Positions 61,067 through 64,000 of a stretch of DNA of 64,000 bases are shown piece by piece. The notes beneath the pieces were generated by a model. It saw only the letters and a program-made list of their open reading frames with translations, was not told where the DNA came from and did not search any database. Where the stretch lies: contig DAORVK010000011.1 of NCBI GenBank assembly GCA_035433705.1, forward strand, positions 1-64,000, written 5' to 3'. The position numbers and the translations under genes are program-made. The number at the start of each line of letters is the position of its first letter. Positions within the stretch are counted from its first letter, which is position 1. The DNA comes from CADEFQ01 sp035433705 (GTDB taxonomy: Bacteria; Pseudomonadota; Gammaproteobacteria; Steroidobacterales; Steroidobacteraceae).

Positions 61067-61087
61067 GGGGGCACCAAGGCACGGCGA

Positions 61088-61096
61088 TGTATTACA
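61088..61096 (-). promoter_or_regulatory. Candidate antitoxin operator
   Basis: TGTATTACA, a near-palindrome with arms TGTA/TACA, lies 22 bases upstream of the antitoxin ATG. On the minus strand it contains TAATAC, usable as a -10. Short AT-rich dyads of this type suit ribbon-helix-helix proteins, but a single site is weak evidence. Confidence 0.3.
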
Positions 61097-61173
61097 AAAG
61101 CATACCGGCTACACGGGCCAACCGCAACTCGCGGCGACTACGGCGTGTTTCGGGCGCAGAGCCTCGCGGCGCC

Positions 61174-61368
61174 CTAATTTTTTGCGAGCCGGTGCAGCAA
61201 CCCGTTGAAGCGGTTCCAGGCGGGGACATTCCTGTTTCGATAATGGGCGCAGGCACGGCCGGCCAGGCGACAGGCTTCCTCGACCTTGCCCGCCGCAGCC
61301 AGCGCCGCGAGGCTCGCGAGCAGGATGTCGTCGAGCGATTCCGGCTGCCCGACGGCCGCGTCACTCAT
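61174..61368 (-). CDS. 64-residue protein in the DUF59/DUF2249 operon
   Basis: 64 residues. The ATG overlaps the DUF59 stop by eight bases, which supports a real gene. No signal peptide; the sequence is a helical hairpin (LDDILLASLAALAAAGKVEEACRLAG, then HYRNRNVPAWNRFNGLLHRLAK). Family unknown; its link to DUF59 and DUF2249 proteins suggests a small partner of Fe-S or NO metabolism. No terminator seen between it and the toxin-antitoxin pair. Confidence 0.65.
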   Translation of the reverse strand: MSDAAVGQPESLDDILLASLAALAAAGKVEEACRLAGRACAHYRNRNVPAWNRFNGLLHRLAKN

Positions 61369-61687
61369 CGACGATCCCGAAATGCGCCTTGGCTTCCGGC
61401 GCCATCATTTGCGGCGTCCACGGTGGATCGTAGGTCAGGGTGACCTCGGCCGAGCCGACGCCCTCAACGGTCAGGGCGGCGGCGTGCGCGCCGCTCTGCA
61501 GATAGTCGGTCGCCGGGCAACCACGCGTGGTCGTCGTCATCGTGATGTGGGCAACGCTGCCGCCTGTCAGTGCGACGTCATAGATGAGCCCGAGATCGAC
61601 GATGTTGTAGCCCAGCTCCGGATCGATCACCAGCCGCAGCGCATCCCGGATGATCTCCATCGAAGCGCCGCCGGCCGTGCCGCTCAT
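61361..61687 (-). CDS. DUF59 / MIP18-family Fe-S assembly protein
   Basis: 108 residues, MIP18 (PaaD-like) domain. DALRLVIDPELGYNIVDLGLIYDV is the signature and Cys56 in TTTTRGCPATDYL is the conserved metal or cluster Cys. Members act in Fe-S assembly or carrier functions. It overlaps the tandem DUF2249 gene by four bases. Confidence 0.92.
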   Translation of the reverse strand: MSGTAGGASMEIIRDALRLVIDPELGYNIVDLGLIYDVALTGGSVAHITMTTTTRGCPATDYLQSGAHAAALTVEGVGSAEVTLTYDPPWTPQMMAPEAKAHFGIVDE

Positions 61688-62217
61688 GCTGTCACTCCCT
61701 GGGTGGTGCCGATGCGGATCAGCACGCGGTAGGTCTTGCCGTCAGGCTCAAAGGCCCCGCGCCAGCAGTGACCGCGCTTGGCAAGCTCAGGGAACAGGAA
61801 GACCGGCTCGCGGCACAGGAGCGCGGCCAGTACCTCGCCGCTGGTCATCGTCTCGGTGGCTGCAAGGATGCGCACCATCGGCTCGGGCGGATCGAGATCG
61901 CGATTGTCCATTTCGCGCGCTGGCGCAGGCCAGGTGCCGCCTTCGTCAGAGGTCGCAGGAGCCGCCTCCATCGCGTTGCCGGTTGCGCCGGCCGATGGCG
62001 TGAAGTCGACCTGCCATTCACCACCGGCCAGTTCTCTCGCTTCATGCGTGAAGCCCTGCGAACCGAGCACCCGCAGCAGCGGTGTCGGCTTGAAGGTGGC
62101 GAACAGGCGCAGGCCCTGACCAGGCGCAAGGCCCTGCACCGCCCCCATGATCTGCGAGAAGGGCTCGCCGCCGGCGCGCAGCACCGGGCGGACATCGAGT
62201 TCGACGAATTCGGTCAT
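61684..62217 (-). CDS. Tandem DUF2249 protein
   Basis: 177 residues with two DUF2249-like halves: residues 1-73 (ELDVRPVLRAGGEPFSQIMGAV) and a second, more divergent half from about 105 (REMDNRDLDPPEPMVRILAATETM). A Pro/Ala-rich linker joins them. DUF2249 proteins often occur with hemerythrins, NnrS and denitrification genes; their function is not known. Starts 15 bases after the membrane protein gene. Confidence 0.85.
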   Translation of the reverse strand: MTEFVELDVRPVLRAGGEPFSQIMGAVQGLAPGQGLRLFATFKPTPLLRVLGSQGFTHEARELAGGEWQVDFTPSAGATGNAMEAAPATSDEGGTWPAPAREMDNRDLDPPEPMVRILAATETMTSGEVLAALLCREPVFLFPELAKRGHCWRGAFEPDGKTYRVLIRIGTTQGVTA

Positions 62218-62232
62218 GGCGGTCTCCTCAGG

Positions 62233-63585
62233 TCAACTTGCAACGAAAGTGAACAGCAGGCGCGGCTGGCGGGTGCCGGCCGGCAGGCGCAGCGCGGCCT
62301 TGACGTTGACGAGCCGGCGGGTGCGCACGAGTTCGAGCGCAATGCCGGCGCTCGCCAGCAGCATTGCGGCCGCCGCGGCACGAAAGACGAGCGGTGCCTC
62401 GAGCAGCAGGCAGAGCGTCGCGACATCCACGGCGATGAAATAGAGCCAGAACCACTTGATCGCGCGCGACTCGAGGACGAGGTCCTGCACACGCGGTGTC
62501 GGCGTCTTGCCAAGCACCGGTCCGTAGCATTCGAGCCACGTCACGAAGGCCACGATCTTGTAGAGCTTGGCGAGCCCGAGCCCCGACAGCCAGCCGAAGC
62601 AGACGAGAAATACCAGTGCGCCGCCGTACCGCCCGAAGAGGCCGAGCGCGGCAAGGGCGATCGTCAGCAGCGTCGCGGCGGCCAGATGCGCGAGCGCGAT
62701 GCCGGCCATGCGACTGTTCAGCTCGATCACGCGACGCACGCGCTTGCGGTAGAGCTGCACGACATCGCGCGCGTAGAGCGCAAGACAGGCGAGGCTGATC
62801 AATCCAGCGATCAGGAGCGCCAGATCAGGATTGCCTCGCGCGGCGATGGCCACTGGGCCTGCAATGATGACGATCGCGAGCGCGAGTGTTCCGAGACGCA
62901 AGGTCCAGCGTGTCGGCGCGCCGTCGAGCTCGGGCGACAGCATGAACATCGCAAGCAACCGGTGGCTGACGCCCATCGCGGTGAAGGTGAGCCAGCCGCC
63001 CAGCCCCGCGAGGACGTGCAGCGGCAGGCCATGCGCCTGCAGGGCGCGCAGGAACAGCGTGTGCGTGTAGCCCCCGTATCCGAGCGTGAAAATAATGCCG
63101 AACGCGACGGTCGCGGCAACGCTGCACAGGCCCACGGTAACGAACTGCGCGGGCAGATTCAGCGGCCAGGCTGCGGCCAGCGTGCGACCGAGCGTCCAGA
63201 TCGCAAGCGCAAAGCCGCTGCCCAGAAGCACGCTGGCGGCGAGGAAGCAGTGTGGAATCATCGGCATCAAGCCTGCGAGTTGCAGGAAGCTCGCGAGCAG
63301 GGCGAGGAGCCCCGCGAGGATGAGCAGAAGGGCCGGGAACGGCAGGGCATTGCTGTAGAGCGGCCCAGCCACCAGCACCGGCACGAACTGAAACAGTGCG
63401 CCGCACATGAGGAGACTCAGCCAACCGATCGTTACGCAATGGACGAGCAGCAGCGTCTGCGGCGCGCGCAGCGCGCTCGCCGGATAGCCGACACCGAGCA
63501 CCATCAGCGCCTCAGCCGTCAGCAGGAAAATCACACCCGCGCCAAAATACGCGAGCGTCCAGCGTGAAAGTGTCGCACCCAGCAT
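62233..63585 (-). CDS. 12-helix membrane protein, NnrS / cytochrome-oxidase-I-like
   Basis: 450 residues with 12 hydrophobic segments and very short loops. Conserved-looking His residues fall in helices: LVHCVTIGWLS near 49, PLHVLAGLGGW near 188 and GVSHRLLAMFM near 206. The arrangement recalls NnrS and other heme-copper-oxidase-I-like proteins found in nitric-oxide clusters. It is the second gene of the DUF2249 operon. Assignment by resemblance only. Confidence 0.75.
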   Translation of the reverse strand: MLGATLSRWTLAYFGAGVIFLLTAEALMVLGVGYPASALRAPQTLLLVHCVTIGWLSLLMCGALFQFVPVLVAGPLYSNALPFPALLLILAGLLALLASFLQLAGLMPMIPHCFLAASVLLGSGFALAIWTLGRTLAAAWPLNLPAQFVTVGLCSVAATVAFGIIFTLGYGGYTHTLFLRALQAHGLPLHVLAGLGGWLTFTAMGVSHRLLAMFMLSPELDGAPTRWTLRLGTLALAIVIIAGPVAIAARGNPDLALLIAGLISLACLALYARDVVQLYRKRVRRVIELNSRMAGIALAHLAAATLLTIALAALGLFGRYGGALVFLVCFGWLSGLGLAKLYKIVAFVTWLECYGPVLGKTPTPRVQDLVLESRAIKWFWLYFIAVDVATLCLLLEAPLVFRAAAAAMLLASAGIALELVRTRRLVNVKAALRLPAGTRQPRLLFTFVAS

Positions 63586-63648
63586 GTCGGGCTCTCGTGC
63601 AGCGGGTCGCGCGCTTGCCGAGCGCGCGGCCCGCTGTCCGCAGGCGCT

Positions 63649-63900
63649 TTACTGCGGCAGTCTGCCGATCTTGACCTTCCAGGCTACGGGTCCCGACTCC
63701 AGATAGGCCCAGGAGAACTGCTTCGGGTGCTCGGCCTCGAGCTGATAGTAGAGCGGCTTCGGGTCATGATCGTTCACGAAGACGAACGCGCCGCCCGGCT
63801 TGAGATTGCCGACGAGTTCGAAGATCTTGGCGTGGCGCTGCACTGGCACGAGATTGCGGATATCGATTTCCTGGATCGCGGAAGGCTGACTGTCGGACAT
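63649..63900 (-). CDS. DUF2249 protein
   Basis: 83 residues, a single DUF2249 domain: EIDIRNLVPVQRHAKIFELVGNLKPGGAFVFVNDHDPKPLYYQLEAE. The family's HDP motif (53-55) may bind a metal. First gene of the operon, with AAGGAAA upstream of its ATG and a palindromic control region. Confidence 0.92.
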   Translation of the reverse strand: MSDSQPSAIQEIDIRNLVPVQRHAKIFELVGNLKPGGAFVFVNDHDPKPLYYQLEAEHPKQFSWAYLESGPVAWKVKIGRLPQ

Positions 63901-63921
63901 GGAGGGTTTCCTTCGTTTAAA

Positions 63922-63945
63922 TGGACAACCGACAGCTTTTGTCCA
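63922..63945 (-). promoter_or_regulatory. Inverted repeat in the DUF2249 leader
   Basis: Arms TGGACAA (63922-63928) and TTGTCCA (63939-63945) around a 10-base spacer. It lies between the larger dyad and the start codon; it may be a second operator or an RNA hairpin near the ribosome-binding site. Confidence 0.4.
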
Positions 63946-63946
63946 A

Positions 63947-63971
63947 AAATAGGTATTGTCAATACCTATTT
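63947..63971 (-). promoter_or_regulatory. Perfect 25-base dyad, probable operator of the DUF2249 operon
   Basis: Two perfect 12-base arms, AAATAGGTATTG (63947-63958) and CAATACCTATTT (63960-63971), flank one central base. On the minus strand it contains TTGACA. Size, AT content and the single-base centre match operators of Rrf2-type regulators such as NsrR, which control nitric-oxide genes; the exact regulator is not known. The gene beyond base 64000 may be involved. Confidence 0.75.
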
Positions 63972-64000
63972 AAGCATCGGATTCGGCTTGTGGGGCGTTG

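Noticed and set aside
61768..63567. 599-residue plus-strand reading frame opposite the NnrS-like gene
   Set aside because: Antisense to a clear membrane protein; highly charged, Gln/Glu/Arg-rich sequence of the shadow type.

Overview
The window is chromosomal DNA from a high-GC gammaproteobacterium. Supporting evidence is the gammaproteobacterial order lolB-ispE-tRNA(Gln)-prs-rplY-pth-ychF, the lptD-surA-pdxA-rsmA-apaGH cluster, the mreBCD-mrdA-rodA-rlpA-dacA-lipBA region and the LptD/MltB/LolB outer-membrane machinery. A complete kynurenine block and an AmgK/MurU recycling pair suggest a lineage near Xanthomonadales, Nevskiales or Steroidobacterales; this placement is inference. It is a draft scaffold: exactly 100 N lie inside prfA, and base 1 is the first base of a CRISPR repeat, so the contig probably starts there. 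No rRNA, insertion sequence, integrase or prophage is visible, and no gene-free stretch exceeds 150 bases.

Layout. 1-88: leader-distal end of a type I-F CRISPR array; its cas genes are not in the window. 160-2188: a Tat-exported dienelactone-hydrolase-family protein and an orphan ORF. 2248-9006 (minus): ychF, pth, rplY, prs, tRNA-Gln, ispE, lolB and a TPR lipoprotein. 9058-13048: prfA (with the gap), an opposing membrane protein, a PrmC-cyclophilin single reading frame and mtgA. 13078-19241 (minus): a VOC protein and the methionine operon of an ArsR-methyltransferase-like regulator, metF and metH. 19326-23387 (minus): gatC-gatA-gatB-hslO. 23506-33294 (plus): cell shape and wall, mreB-mreC-mreD-mrdA-rodA-mltB-rlpA-dacA-dat-ybeD, mostly joined by 4-base stop/start overlaps.

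33641-37026 (minus): amgK-murU-lipA-lipB. 37039-44292 (plus): lptD-surA-pdxA-rsmA-usp-apaG-apaH-DUF2007. 44846-48775 (plus): haaO-cyclase-kynU-kmo, three or four steps of tryptophan to quinolinate. 48747-50575 (minus): thyA-SET-folA. 50690-58696: a glycine-zipper lipoprotein, lgt, rlmI, a YyaL-type thioredoxin-domain protein, RidA, HIT, DUF486 and DUF882 proteins and a PLP decarboxylase. 58767-60272: a Ycf46-like AAA ATPase. 60300-61066 (minus): a DUF1778/GNAT toxin-antitoxin pair. 61174-63900 (minus): a DUF2249, 12-helix membrane protein, DUF2249x2, DUF59 and 64-residue protein run, headed by a perfect 25-base dyad at the right edge and probably linked to nitric-oxide or redox stress.

Most genes are ordinary housekeeping genes. 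The least explained items are the CRISPR edge, the PrmC-cyclophilin frame, the methionine regulator whose operator abuts its start codon, the SET methyltransferase between thyA and folA, and the DUF2249 operon with its dyad.
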